Part shown: positions 1 through 6,153 of the stretch, piece after piece
Layout of the letters: the number at the start of each line of letters is the position of its first letter
Position numbering within the stretch: position 1 is the first letter of the stretch
DNA from: an uncultured Thermomicrobiales bacterium
GTDB taxonomy: Bacteria > Chloroflexota > Chloroflexia > Thermomicrobiales > Thermomicrobiaceae
Length of the DNA: 7,163 bases
Direction of reading: 5' to 3'
Assembly (NCBI GenBank): GCA_937891245.1
Contig: CALAGB010000295.1
Location: 1 to 7,163, forward strand
Program-made: the position numbers and the translations under genes
Notes under the pieces: model-generated
Database searches by the model: none
Told to the model about the DNA's origin: nothing
What the model saw: only the letters and a program-made list of their open reading frames with translations

Positions 1-660
1 GATCTGGCGCTCAACTATCGCGCCAGCCGTGCCGGCTGCGACGCGCTTGTCGAACAGGCGAACGCCCATGGCCAGCGTGCATTCCTCGCGCAGGCCGATT
101 TGACCGACGCGACAGCGACCGAGACGATGGTCGAGCAGGTCATCGCGGAATTCGGGCGGATCGACATTCTGGTGAATAACGCCGGGGTGATGAACGTCCA
201 GCCGTTCGTCGAGACGACCGAAGCATCCTGGCAGGACGAGCTGCAGGTGAATATCGTCGCGCCGCTCCGCTTGACCCGCGCCGTCGTGCCGCATATGATC
301 GCCGAGCGCTCCGGCAAGATCATCAACCTGTCATCGCAACTGGCGCTGATCGGCTGGGATAAGGCGGCGGTCTACGCGGGGAGCAAAGGGTTTATCTTGA
401 CCTGGACCAAGTCGCTGGCGCGCGAGCTGGGGCAGTACAACATCAACGTCAACGCGATCGGACCTGGCTCGATCATCACGGATATGAATCGGAGCCTGTA
501 CGCCTCACCCGAAGCGGCCGAACGGCGCGCGCAGGAGCTGCCGCTGCGGCGCTTCGGTACGCCGCGCGACGTCGGTCAATGCGCGCTCTTCCTGGCGTCG
601 GACGCCGGAAACTACCTGACCGGACAGATGCTCGGGCCAAACGGTGGAAACGTGATGTAG
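1..660 (+). CDS. SDR family NAD(P)-dependent oxidoreductase (5' end outside window)
   Basis: A classical short-chain dehydrogenase/reductase, probably cytoplasmic, that would reduce a carbonyl or oxidise an alcohol with NAD(P)(H). The frame is open from base 1, so the N-terminal Rossmann glycine motif (TGxxxGxG) lies outside the window. Visible residues, numbered from base 1, are the NNAG motif at 59-62, the likely catalytic Asn in QVNIVAP (N84), Ser in INLSSQ (S112), and YAGSK with Y125 and K129. The S-to-Y spacing of 13 residues is standard. The substrate-loop region GPGSIITDM and the C-terminal end GQMLGPNGGNVM fit FabG-like SDRs. The TAG stop overlaps the AGGAG ribosome binding site of the deacetylase gene, which starts 9 nt later, so the two are almost certainly cotranscribed. 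Substrate is unknown; FabG-like sugar or polyol dehydrogenases are possible. Family assignment is firm, specificity is not. Confidence 0.95.
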   Translation, partial: DLALNYRASRAGCDALVEQANAHGQRAFLAQADLTDATATETMVEQVIAEFGRIDILVNNAGVMNVQPFVETTEASWQDELQVNIVAPLRLTRAVVPHMIAERSGKIINLSSQLALIGWDKAAVYAGSKGFILTWTKSLARELGQYNINVNAIGPGSIITDMNRSLYASPEAAERRAQELPLRRFGTPRDVGQCALFLASDAGNYLTGQMLGPNGGNVM

Positions 661-669
661 GAGATTGCT

Positions 670-1473
670 GTGGACGTTCTTCTGACCTACGACAATTTCG
701 GCGAGGCGTACGACCTGCTGCGCTACGGTCACGCCGGTGGGGCCAGCGCGGACAACATCTATGCCATCCGGCGTGGTATTCCGCGCATCATGGAGATGCT
801 CGCGCGCAATGGCCTCCACGCCACCTTCTTCGTCGAAGGCTGGGGAGCGCAGCAGTACCCGACGCTTCTCCGCGAAATCGTCGCGGCCGGTCATGAAGTC
901 GGCGGGCATGGCTGGATGCACGAACAGTGGGACCAGTTGCAGCCGGATGAGGAACGCGATCTGATCACCCGTACGACCGCCGCCATCGGTGACGCGCTCG
1001 GCAAGCCGCCGGTCGGCTGGCGCTCGCCCTTCTCGCGCACGACGAAGCTGACGCTTTCGATTCTCGCCGAGCACGGCTACCGCTACGACACCAGCTTCGC
1101 CGATGACGACATCCCCTACCGCTTGCACGTCAAGCCAGGCGATCCGCGCACGCTGGTCGAGTTTCCGCTGAGCGGCGTGCTCAACGACGCGCCCTACTAC
1201 AACGGTTCAAACGGCTTCCGCTCGCCCGAAGACGTCCACGAGATGCATTTCGGCGAACTGCGCGGCCTCGCGAAAGTGGCCGGCTTTGGCGTGCTCGTCG
1301 CCCACCCGCGCTTTACCGGACGACCAGCGCCGCTCGAAGGCCACGAGCGAACAATTCAGCGCCTGCGCGCTGGGGAGATTGGTGACGTCCGCTTCCTGCG
1401 CGGAGATCAGGCGGCCGAGGAATACGATCAGCGCGACGACATCCCGACCTACGATGCACCACGGGAGATCTAG
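670..1473 (+). CDS. Polysaccharide deacetylase / NodB-domain family protein (HpPgdA/PuuE-like, cytoplasmic)
   Basis: A 267-residue NodB-homology (CE4-like) protein. The GTG start is chosen because AGGAG at 659-663 lies 6 nt upstream and the family's first beta strand begins at once. Motif 1 is TYDNFGE at residues 6-12, with D8 as the expected catalytic base and N9 where many CE4 enzymes have a second Asp. Motif 2 is HGWMH, with metal-ligand candidates H80 and H84. Motif 3 is RSPF at 118-121. Motif 4 is DTSFADDDIPY at 140-150. Motif 5 includes VAHPRFTGRP, with H212. There is no signal peptide or membrane anchor, so it should act inside the cell. This favours the HpPgdA/PuuE-like branch, whose members hydrolyse C-N bonds in small or unusual substrates, over secreted chitin or xylan deacetylases. 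It sits between an SDR and an MFS gene, which suggests a small-molecule pathway. The substrate is not inferable. Confidence 0.9.
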   Translation: MDVLLTYDNFGEAYDLLRYGHAGGASADNIYAIRRGIPRIMEMLARNGLHATFFVEGWGAQQYPTLLREIVAAGHEVGGHGWMHEQWDQLQPDEERDLITRTTAAIGDALGKPPVGWRSPFSRTTKLTLSILAEHGYRYDTSFADDDIPYRLHVKPGDPRTLVEFPLSGVLNDAPYYNGSNGFRSPEDVHEMHFGELRGLAKVAGFGVLVAHPRFTGRPAPLEGHERTIQRLRAGEIGDVRFLRGDQAAEEYDQRDDIPTYDAPREI

Positions 1474-1513
1474 CCGGAGCGGCCGGTAACCGCGCCGCGC
1501 CGCGGTGGCAACT

Positions 1514-1518
1514 GGAGG
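1514..1518 (+). promoter_or_regulatory. Ribosome binding site that sets the MFS gene start
   Basis: GGAGG lies 4 nt before the GTG at 1523. A more upstream in-frame GTG at 1505 has only GC-rich sequence without a Shine-Dalgarno match before it, and starting there would put this GGAGG inside the coding region. The GTG at 1523 is therefore preferred. Confidence 0.7.
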
Positions 1519-1522
1519 AATC

Positions 1523-2797
1523 GTGCAACGGCTGGCCGCGCTGCCGAGTTGGTATCGAACGAACCCGACCCTCGCCTGGATCTGCATCCTCATCGCGGTC
1601 AATCAGACCGGCTTCGGCAGCATCGTGCCGATCGTGCCGCTCTACGCCAAAACGTTCGATGTCTCGCAGTTCCTGATCGGCTTCTCGGTCGCCGTCTACG
1701 GCCTGGCGCGCTTCGCGGCTAATATGCCGGCCGGGCGTGTCTCCGACATGCTCGGCCGTGGCTCAGCCATCGCCATTGGCGGCCTCATCACGGCCGGCGG
1801 CAATATTCTCAGCGCCCTGGCCGCCAACTACGCGCTCTTCCTGGCCGGGCGATTCGTCGGCGGTCTGGGCGCCGCCACCGTCATCACGGCCAGCCAGATC
1901 ATCGTGACCGATATCTCGACGAACGAAAACCGCGGCCGCATTTTCGGCCTCTACATGACCGTCTTCATGTTCGCCGTCGGCTTTGCCCCGCTGCCGGGCG
2001 GTTTCATCGGCCAGCATTTCGGCCTGTCGATTCCGTTTTATGTCTATGCGGTGCTCGGTCTGGTCGTGACGCTCCTCGCGCTGACGCGCATTCCCGATAC
2101 GCGACATCCCGACGAGCGCGGCGGTCGATCCCGGCAAGCCGCGCCGGCCGGTACCGAGCCGCGCCTGCAATTCGGCAAGCAGATCCAACTGCTGGTGCGC
2201 CAGCCCGCCTTTTTGCTCGTCAGCGTCGCGTCATTTTCCACCTATTTCGCGCGGACCGGCGGTGTCTTCACCATCCTGCCGCAACGCGCCCAGGATTCGA
2301 TGGGCCTTTCGACCGGACAGATCGGGCTGGGGCTCTCGGCGATCAGCATCGTCAGTCTCTCGATCGCCTACCCGTCGGGCGTGGTGATCGACCGCTTCGG
2401 ACGCAAGGCGGTCATCGTGCCCGCCGTCCTCTTCGGCGCGGTCGCCATGGTCTGCTTCGCATTTGCCGGCGGATTAATCACCTATGTTGTCAGCTGCATG
2501 ATCTGGGGTATCTCTGTCGGCCTGGCCGGTGCGGCCCCGACCGCCTATGCCGCGGATGTCGCGCCGCCCGGCATGAACGCCGCCGCCATGGGCACCTTCC
2601 GCTCACTGTCGGACTGCGGCTACATCCTCGGGCCGTTCCTGCTGGGCGCGATTGCCGATCTGTCGAGTACCGGCACGGCCCTCATCGCGACCGCTGTCAT
2701 GCTCCTCATCATCGGCACTATTTTCGCGCTCGTCGCCCCGGAAACCCACCGCGTCCTTCAGCCCGCGGCCGCCGTTAAGGATGTCACCGGAGACTAA
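1523..2797 (+). CDS. Major facilitator superfamily (MFS) transporter, 12 TM
   Basis: A 424-residue inner-membrane secondary transporter. Hydrophobicity by eye gives 12 helices in two six-helix halves, with helix 1 at about 17-40 and helix 12 at about 385-407. A hydrophilic central loop at about 190-230 is rich in Arg, Pro and Gly. The loop between helices 2 and 3 carries an MFS motif A variant (PAGRVSDMLGRG, about 69-80), and the second half repeats it as GVVIDRFGRKAV (about 286-297). The stop-proximal PETHR is common after helix 12 in drug-efflux-like (DHA-type) MFS proteins. The start at 1523 rests on the GGAGG at 1514-1518; starting at 1505 would add six residues. It lies 49 nt after the deacetylase and is the last gene before a terminator. 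It could import or export the substrate or product of the two upstream enzymes, but it could also be a plain multidrug exporter. Family certain, substrate unknown. Confidence 0.93.
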   Translation: MQRLAALPSWYRTNPTLAWICILIAVNQTGFGSIVPIVPLYAKTFDVSQFLIGFSVAVYGLARFAANMPAGRVSDMLGRGSAIAIGGLITAGGNILSALAANYALFLAGRFVGGLGAATVITASQIIVTDISTNENRGRIFGLYMTVFMFAVGFAPLPGGFIGQHFGLSIPFYVYAVLGLVVTLLALTRIPDTRHPDERGGRSRQAAPAGTEPRLQFGKQIQLLVRQPAFLLVSVASFSTYFARTGGVFTILPQRAQDSMGLSTGQIGLGLSAISIVSLSIAYPSGVVIDRFGRKAVIVPAVLFGAVAMVCFAFAGGLITYVVSCMIWGISVGLAGAAPTAYAADVAPPGMNAAAMGTFRSLSDCGYILGPFLLGAIADLSSTGTALIATAVMLLIIGTIFALVAPETHRVLQPAAAVKDVTGD

Positions 2798-2798
2798 C

Positions 2799-2825
2799 CT
2801 CCTCGCGCCGAGGCGCGGAGTTTTT
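2799..2825 (+). terminator. Rho-independent terminator after the MFS gene
   Basis: One base after the MFS stop, a GC-rich stem forms. CGCGC at 2804-2808 pairs with GCGCG at 2813-2817 around a CGAG tetraloop. It is extended by CTC 2799-2801 pairing with GAG 2818-2820 across a two-base bulge, and T5 follows at 2821-2825. It ends the + strand operon just before the convergent PNPOx gene. The opposite strand has no T run after the hairpin, so it should work in one direction only. Confidence 0.75.
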
Positions 2826-2864
2826 GTGCATTGAGAACACTGCGCTGCCGCGCGAAACAGCGAT

Positions 2865-3389
2865 TTAACGCGCGAATTGCCAGCGCGTCGCGCCATACGG
2901 CTCGGCCGTCGCGACGCCAACGACGGTGTCGAAGGTGAAGCGGAAGACGTGCCAGGGTGCCGGTCCCGCGCTCGGCGCGCTGAACGGAGCGGTCAGCGCA
3001 TCGCCTTCCACCTGAGCGGGCCAACCGCCATCGCGATAGATTGCGGCGACCTGCTCCAACGTGCCCGCATCACGCACCTGCTCGGCCGTGCCGAACAGCG
3101 AGAGATCGATTCCCACCAGCTTGACGGCGATGGTACAAGCTGGGTTTCCCGCGAGGTTGCGAGCCTTGCGTGCAGCCTGGCTGCTGGTGAAATAGAGATC
3201 ACCATCGAGCCAGACCGCGCCCACCCCGGCGACAAACGGCCGGCCGTCGGGGCCAACCGTGCCGAGAAAGTGCGTGATGTCGGATCCTTCAGTACGCCGC
3301 GTGAGTTCCTCGCGCGCGCGAGTCCAGGGCAAGGCGCCATTACCATAACGATCGAGATTCGTGGTGCGGGTCGGCGTGCGGTCAGCCAT
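2865..3389 (-). CDS. Pyridoxamine 5'-phosphate oxidase-like split-barrel flavoprotein
   Basis: A 174-residue cytoplasmic protein of the PNPOx-like split beta-barrel superfamily, which binds FMN or F420 and carries out varied redox reactions. True PdxH is only one member. Residues 38-90 follow the family's N-terminal barrel pattern: ITHFLGTVGPDGRPFVAGVGAVWLDG, then DLYFTSS, then KARNLAGNPACTIAV, with the strand, cofactor-phosphate-binding and helix elements in order. A linker at about 120-142 precedes the last strands, and the end PYGATRWQF closes the barrel. The ATG at 3389 is chosen because GGGAGG lies 7 nt upstream; the ATG at 3404 would place that site inside the gene and add only five residues. 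It lies 112 nt downstream of the Rieske fusion gene on the same strand, so cotranscription is possible but not shown. No evidence identifies the substrate, and FMN versus F420 use cannot be decided by eye. Confidence 0.88.
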   Translation of the reverse strand: MADRTPTRTTNLDRYGNGALPWTRAREELTRRTEGSDITHFLGTVGPDGRPFVAGVGAVWLDGDLYFTSSQAARKARNLAGNPACTIAVKLVGIDLSLFGTAEQVRDAGTLEQVAAIYRDGGWPAQVEGDALTAPFSAPSAGPAPWHVFRFTFDTVVGVATAEPYGATRWQFAR

Positions 3390-3396
3390 CGGTTTG

Positions 3397-3402
3397 CCTC
3401 CC
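3397..3402 (-). promoter_or_regulatory. Ribosome binding site that sets the PNPOx-like gene start
   Basis: On the minus strand GGGAGG ends 7 nt before the ATG at 3389-3387. The alternative ATG at 3404-3402 overlaps this very motif and has no comparable purine run before it, so the downstream start is preferred. Confidence 0.75.
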
Positions 3403-3501
3403 ATGTTGTGCGAACGAGCTGAATTCCTCTCACGCCATCATGGAGTAGTCGAACACGGTGGGGAGAAATCGACATCGCCAGGGAAGAACCACTGAGTTGG
3501 A

Positions 3502-4392
3502 CTATTGCTCGCTCGCCGGGAGTCGGACTTCCACCTGGCCCGCGGCGATGCGGGTTTCAAGGGCTGGCTGTGGGAAGCTCGCCGGGCCATCGATCACACG
3601 GCCGTCGACCATCGAAAAGCGCGAGCCGTGCCAGGGGCAGATCACGCAGTCGTCGCGCAATTCACCTTCGTGGAGCGGTCCGCCGAGATGCGAGCAGGTA
3701 TCCGCCAGCGCATAGACCCGTTCCCCTCGACGCAACAGGACGATCCGCGTATCGCCAACCGTCGCGCCGTGCAGCGTCCCATCTGGCAGATCATCGAGCG
3801 CGACGACCTTCGTGAACGTCGCCGGAATGCCGTCCGTCGCTGAATGATCGACGCCGATCTTCTCACCACCAACCAGCTGCCCGCCAAGATAGGCGGCGGC
3901 GCCGGTCAGGAGCAACCCGCCGGTCGACACGACCTGCCCGGCGGTGCGCGCACCGCGCCAACGCAGGAGCGATGATGCGCCCATCAGCGTCACCGCGGCC
4001 ACGTTCGCCAGGCCGTGCAACGTCCCGATCCGCTGACTTCGCTCCGAGGTGAAGCGCCAGTCGTTCAGACCACTGGCCGCCGCGACCAACGCCGAGCCAA
4101 GGCCGAGCAGAATCGTCGCATCAGCCGCCTGTCCGAATCCCCGTTCCGTCGAATCCGAACGCACATCGCACAGATCAAGCATCGCCGACGTCACCCATGC
4201 GCCGGCCGGCACCGTCACGATCATTGGATGAGCCGGATGTCCGAGCCAGGTGCCAGAGAGACTGTTGCGCAGCAGCCGCTTGCTCGTACCGCCGCCGCTA
4301 TACACCGCCGTCGCGAACCGTTTGAGATAGTCGCCCGCCGGGCCGAGCCACGACTGACGTTGCAACGAATCGACCGTTCGCTTGATTTCCAT
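3502..4392 (-). CDS. DUF2231 membrane domain fused to a Rieske [2Fe-2S] domain
   Basis: A 296-residue protein with two parts. The N-terminal half is DUF2231-like. It carries the family signature GTWLGHPAHPM (47-57), with two histidines in HPAHP, and four membrane segments at about 49-72, 89-108, 125-143 and 153-173. The C-terminal third is a Rieske domain. Its cluster boxes are C233-x-H235 (CSHLGGPLHEGEL) and C252-x2-H255 (CPWHGSRFS), spaced like Rieske ferredoxins and dioxygenase ferredoxin components. A short spacer around 180-200 connects them. It should be an inner-membrane electron carrier with a soluble [2Fe-2S] head, perhaps receiving electrons through heme-like or quinone sites in DUF2231, but that is inference. 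The ATG at 4392 follows GGAGG by 5 nt. The open frame runs on to 4671, but that extension is low-complexity and crosses palindromic repeats, so it is not coding. The PNPOx-like gene lies downstream. Confidence 0.92.
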   Translation of the reverse strand: MEIKRTVDSLQRQSWLGPAGDYLKRFATAVYSGGGTSKRLLRNSLSGTWLGHPAHPMIVTVPAGAWVTSAMLDLCDVRSDSTERGFGQAADATILLGLGSALVAAASGLNDWRFTSERSQRIGTLHGLANVAAVTLMGASSLLRWRGARTAGQVVSTGGLLLTGAAAYLGGQLVGGEKIGVDHSATDGIPATFTKVVALDDLPDGTLHGATVGDTRIVLLRRGERVYALADTCSHLGGPLHEGELRDDCVICPWHGSRFSMVDGRVIDGPASFPQPALETRIAAGQVEVRLPASEQ

Positions 4393-4397
4393 GACCA

Positions 4398-4402
4398 CCT
4401 CC
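4398..4402 (-). promoter_or_regulatory. Ribosome binding site that sets the Rieske fusion start
   Basis: Minus-strand GGAGG ends 5 nt before the ATG at 4392-4390. It resolves a 93-codon ambiguity, because the same frame stays open upstream to 4671 through repeat DNA. Confidence 0.85.
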
Positions 4403-4501
4403 GACCAGCGAAAACGCAAGGAAAGACGACGGGTCGCAACACGACCCACCACCTGCACCACGCAAGCACTGGGCCGCGCGCAGCCCTCACCCCCAGCCGG
4501 T

Positions 4502-4526
4502 CCCTCTCCCAACGATTGGGAGAGGG
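4502..4526. repeat. Palindromic intergenic repeat, copy 1
   Basis: A perfect 11-bp inverted repeat. CCCTCTCCCAA at 4502-4512 pairs with TTGGGAGAGGG at 4516-4526 around a CGA triloop. On its left is GCCCTCACCCCC (4483-4494), a flank that commonly goes with this kind of element. No T run follows on either strand, so a terminator role is unlikely. The arms recur in copy 2 about 110 bp away with different inner bases and loop, as expected of a dispersed REP-like family. Confidence 0.75.
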
Positions 4527-4587
4527 GGTCTTGAGGCAAGCTTATATTGAATCCCGATAGTTCGTGAACAGACATACAACAGAGCAC

Positions 4588-4605
4588 GCGCGACCGCAGT
4601 CGCGC
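4588..4605. repeat. Short inverted repeat between the two palindromes
   Basis: GCGCGAC (4588-4594) pairs perfectly with GTCGCGC (4599-4605) around a CGCA loop. Only ATTT follows on the + strand, so it is weak as a terminator. The role is unknown, and it could be chance in GC-rich DNA. Confidence 0.45.
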
Positions 4606-4612
4606 ATTTCCT

Positions 4613-4641
4613 CCCCTCTCCCGCGCGGCGCGGGAGAGGGG
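4613..4641. repeat. Palindromic intergenic repeat, copy 2
   Basis: A near-continuous palindrome. CCCCTCTCCCGC at 4613-4624 pairs with GCGGGAGAGGGG at 4630-4641 around a five-base GC loop. The outer arms CCCTCTCCC/GGGAGAGGG are identical to copy 1, whereas the inner bases differ. A GGGGGTGAGGGC stretch at 4728-4739 is nearly the reverse complement of the GCCCTCACCCCC beside copy 1, so the block may hold two element copies facing each other. Confidence 0.75.
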
Positions 4642-4706
4642 CCGCTCCCACCCCTCCTCTTCCGCGTTCACGCGCGTCGCTGGATCTGCCGGTGGTCGTA
4701 CTGAAA

Positions 4707-4719
4707 CTGTCCGGGACAG
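4707..4719 (-). repeat. Small palindrome downstream of the thiolase-DUF35 operon, possible weak terminator
   Basis: CTGTCC and GGACAG flank one base to make a perfect 13-bp palindrome. Read on the minus strand it is CTGTC-CCG-GACAG followed by TTTC, 33 nt past the DUF35 stop. The stem is short and the T run is only three bases, so termination is a weak guess; an operator is also possible. Confidence 0.3.
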
Positions 4720-4751
4720 AAGGGGACGGGGGTGAGGGCCGTCCGCCCCCT

Positions 4752-4991
4752 CTACGTCAGTCGGAAAACCGGGCCGTGCTGGTCCGTGTGGTCGTAGGCG
4801 ACCGTCGCGCCGATCTCCAGCGGGGCATCTTCGGCAAACGGCAGGCGCGCGAGCAATCGTTCACCATCGGAGAGTTGGAGCACTGCCAGAACATACGGCG
4901 CCTCACCGGCAAATTCCGGCGTCGGGACGTAGATCACGCTGTAGGTGACGATCGTGCCGTTGACGCCCTGGTAGGTTGGGGCTTCGACCAT
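4752..4991 (-). CDS. Short DUF35-type OB-fold protein (thiolase partner)
   Basis: A 79-residue protein matching the OB-fold half of DUF35 (acyl-CoA-associated) proteins. It has an early GTIVTYSVIYVPTPEF strand-turn-strand (12-27), then PYVLAVLQLSDGERLLARL (32-50), then IGATVAYDHTD, and it ends at FRLT. Typical DUF35 proteins are about 130 residues and begin with a four-cysteine rubredoxin-like zinc ribbon. None is present here, and there is no cysteine at all. The ATG at 4991 follows the thiolase stop by one base, with AAGGCGG just upstream, so translation is surely coupled to the thiolase. In known systems such as the steroid side-chain enzymes Ltp2/ChsH2, DUF35 proteins bind the thiolase or aldolase and help build its active site. 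A like role is inferred here. It could be a truncated form, but its start signal and position look natural. Confidence 0.82.
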   Translation of the reverse strand: MVEAPTYQGVNGTIVTYSVIYVPTPEFAGEAPYVLAVLQLSDGERLLARLPFAEDAPLEIGATVAYDHTDQHGPVFRLT

Positions 4992-4992
4992 G

Positions 4993-6153
4993 CTATTCCG
5001 CCTTCCCGAGAATCGTTACGACACAGGTCGCGCCCGAGCCACCGACATTGTGCGTCAGACCGATCTCAGCACCCTCGATCTGCCGCTCACCCGCTTCGCC
5101 ACGCAACTGGAACGATGATTCAACGATCTGACTGACGCCGGTCGCGCCGACCGGATGCCCCTTCGCCTTCAAGCCGCCGCTCGGATTGACCGGAATCTTG
5201 CCGTCGCGACCAGTCGCACCGGCCAAAACCGCATCGCTCCCCTCGCCCTTGCCGAAAAAGCCAAGGTCCTCGGTCGCCATCACCTCGGCGATCGTGAAGC
5301 AGTCGTGAACTTCGGCGAAGTCAATGTCATCCACGCCGACACCAGCCATCTTGTAGGCCCGTTCCGCGGCATGCTGTGCGGCCGGCAGCGAGGTCAGGTT
5401 CTCGCGCTTGTAGAGCGCCAGCGAATCGGACGCCTGGCCGAACCCGAGCAGCCGGATGCCCGGCTTGTCGAAGCGGTCGGCCACGTCCGACGCGACCAGC
5501 AGCACGGCCGCCGCACCGTCGCTGACCGGCGAGCAGTCGTACAGATTGAGCGGATCGGCGATCATCACCGACTTGGCGATATCCTCACGCGTAATCTCCC
5601 GGTGGAACTGCGCGTACGGGTTGCCCATCGCATTGTGGTGATTCTTGATGGCGACGGCGTCGAGGAACGCCCGATCTTTGCCGTACTTGTGCATATAGGC
5701 GCGCGCCATGAGCGCGTACGCACCGGGGAAGGTGAGTCCGACCGAGCTTTCGTTCTCCCAGTCAGCCGCCTCGGCCAAAATCGAGGTCGTCTCGCCGATC
5801 GGCGTCGAGGTCATCTTCTCAGCACCAACGATCAGGACGGCGTCATACGCCCCCGCCGCGATCGCCATCACCCCGCTCAAAAAGGCCGTCGAGCCGGAAG
5901 CGCAAGCATTCTCCAGTCGCGAACTCGGCACATTATTCAGCCCAAGCTCCGACGCAATCAGGGGCGCGACGTGTTCTTGCTTAATAAATGTCCCCGGCGA
6001 AAAGGTGCCGAGAAAGAGTGCCTCGACCTGAGCCGGATGAGCCCCGGCATCCTCCAGCGCCGCCTGAGCCGCCTGCACCGCCAGCTCCCGAAAGCTCCCC
6101 TCCGCCTTCCCAAACTTCGTCTCCGCGATCCCAACAATCTCAATCGCTCGCAT
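4993..6153 (-). CDS. Thiolase family protein, SCP2/lipid-transfer type (acetyl-CoA acetyltransferase-like)
   Basis: A full-length 386-residue thiolase, probably cytoplasmic, that would cleave a 3-oxoacyl-CoA with CoA or run the reverse condensation. The nucleophile is C84 in ENACASGSTAF. The HDCF motif at 283-286 (EVHDCFT) marks the SCP2-thiolase branch, where its Cys and His take part in catalysis. GGLKAKGHPVGATG supplies H333. The C-terminal loop is HNVGGSGATCVV (C377) in place of the classical CxG motif. The ATG at 6153 gives the usual MRAIEIVGIAETKFG N-terminus. A GGAGGAG lies 10 nt upstream, slightly long but clear. The DUF35-like gene follows after 1 nt, a classic arrangement for this thiolase branch. 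Candidate substrates include branched, steroid-like or aromatic acyl-CoAs; the true one cannot be read here. Other CoA genes of the pathway are not in the window. Confidence 0.94.
   Translation of the reverse strand: MRAIEIVGIAETKFGKAEGSFRELAVQAAQAALEDAGAHPAQVEALFLGTFSPGTFIKQEHVAPLIASELGLNNVPSSRLENACASGSTAFLSGVMAIAAGAYDAVLIVGAEKMTSTPIGETTSILAEAADWENESSVGLTFPGAYALMARAYMHKYGKDRAFLDAVAIKNHHNAMGNPYAQFHREITREDIAKSVMIADPLNLYDCSPVSDGAAAVLLVASDVADRFDKPGIRLLGFGQASDSLALYKRENLTSLPAAQHAAERAYKMAGVGVDDIDFAEVHDCFTIAEVMATEDLGFFGKGEGSDAVLAGATGRDGKIPVNPSGGLKAKGHPVGATGVSQIVESSFQLRGEAGERQIEGAEIGLTHNVGGSGATCVVTILGKAE

Larger units (their letters stand above)
4393..4751. other. Non-coding intergenic stretch rich in inverted repeats
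   Basis: About 360 bp lie between the stop of the DUF35-like gene and the start of the Rieske fusion. I see no gene here. Open frames that cross it translate into Arg/Pro/Gly-rich low-complexity peptide or run antisense to the Rieske gene. Besides the separately listed palindromes it contains a 6-bp inverted repeat (GGGTCG 4431-4436 with CGACCC 4442-4447) about 40 nt before the Rieske start, which might be a UTR hairpin or an operator. The Rieske promoter should lie in this stretch, but no convincing -35/-10 pair could be picked. Confidence 0.75.

Noticed and set aside
505..1128. 207-codon minus-strand frame across the SDR end and the deacetylase
   Set aside because: It covers two genes with clear motifs on the + strand and encodes no recognisable protein.
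1505..1522. Upstream GTG start of the MFS gene
   Set aside because: It would place the GGAGG ribosome site inside the coding region and has no Shine-Dalgarno match of its own.
2877..3422. 181-codon + strand frame opposite the PNPOx-like gene
   Set aside because: It is a shadow of the minus-strand gene, which matches its family over the full length. It would also start within the end of the MFS-PNPOx convergent gap without a ribosome site.
4015..4560. 181-codon + strand frame across the Rieske N-terminus and the repeats
   Set aside because: It is antisense to the DUF2231 domain and then reads through repeat DNA; there is no family resemblance.
4502..4641. CRISPR-like array from the repeated CCCTCTCCC arms
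   Set aside because: There are only two units, with palindromes of different inner sequence, no regular spacers and no cas genes.
4502..4641. Palindromes as rho-independent terminators
   Set aside because: Neither hairpin has a T run on either strand, and both lie far from the nearest stop codon.
4393..4671. 93-codon N-terminal extension of the Rieske fusion
   Set aside because: It is low-complexity, runs through two palindromic repeats and lacks a ribosome site, while the ATG at 4392 has a strong GGAGG at good spacing.
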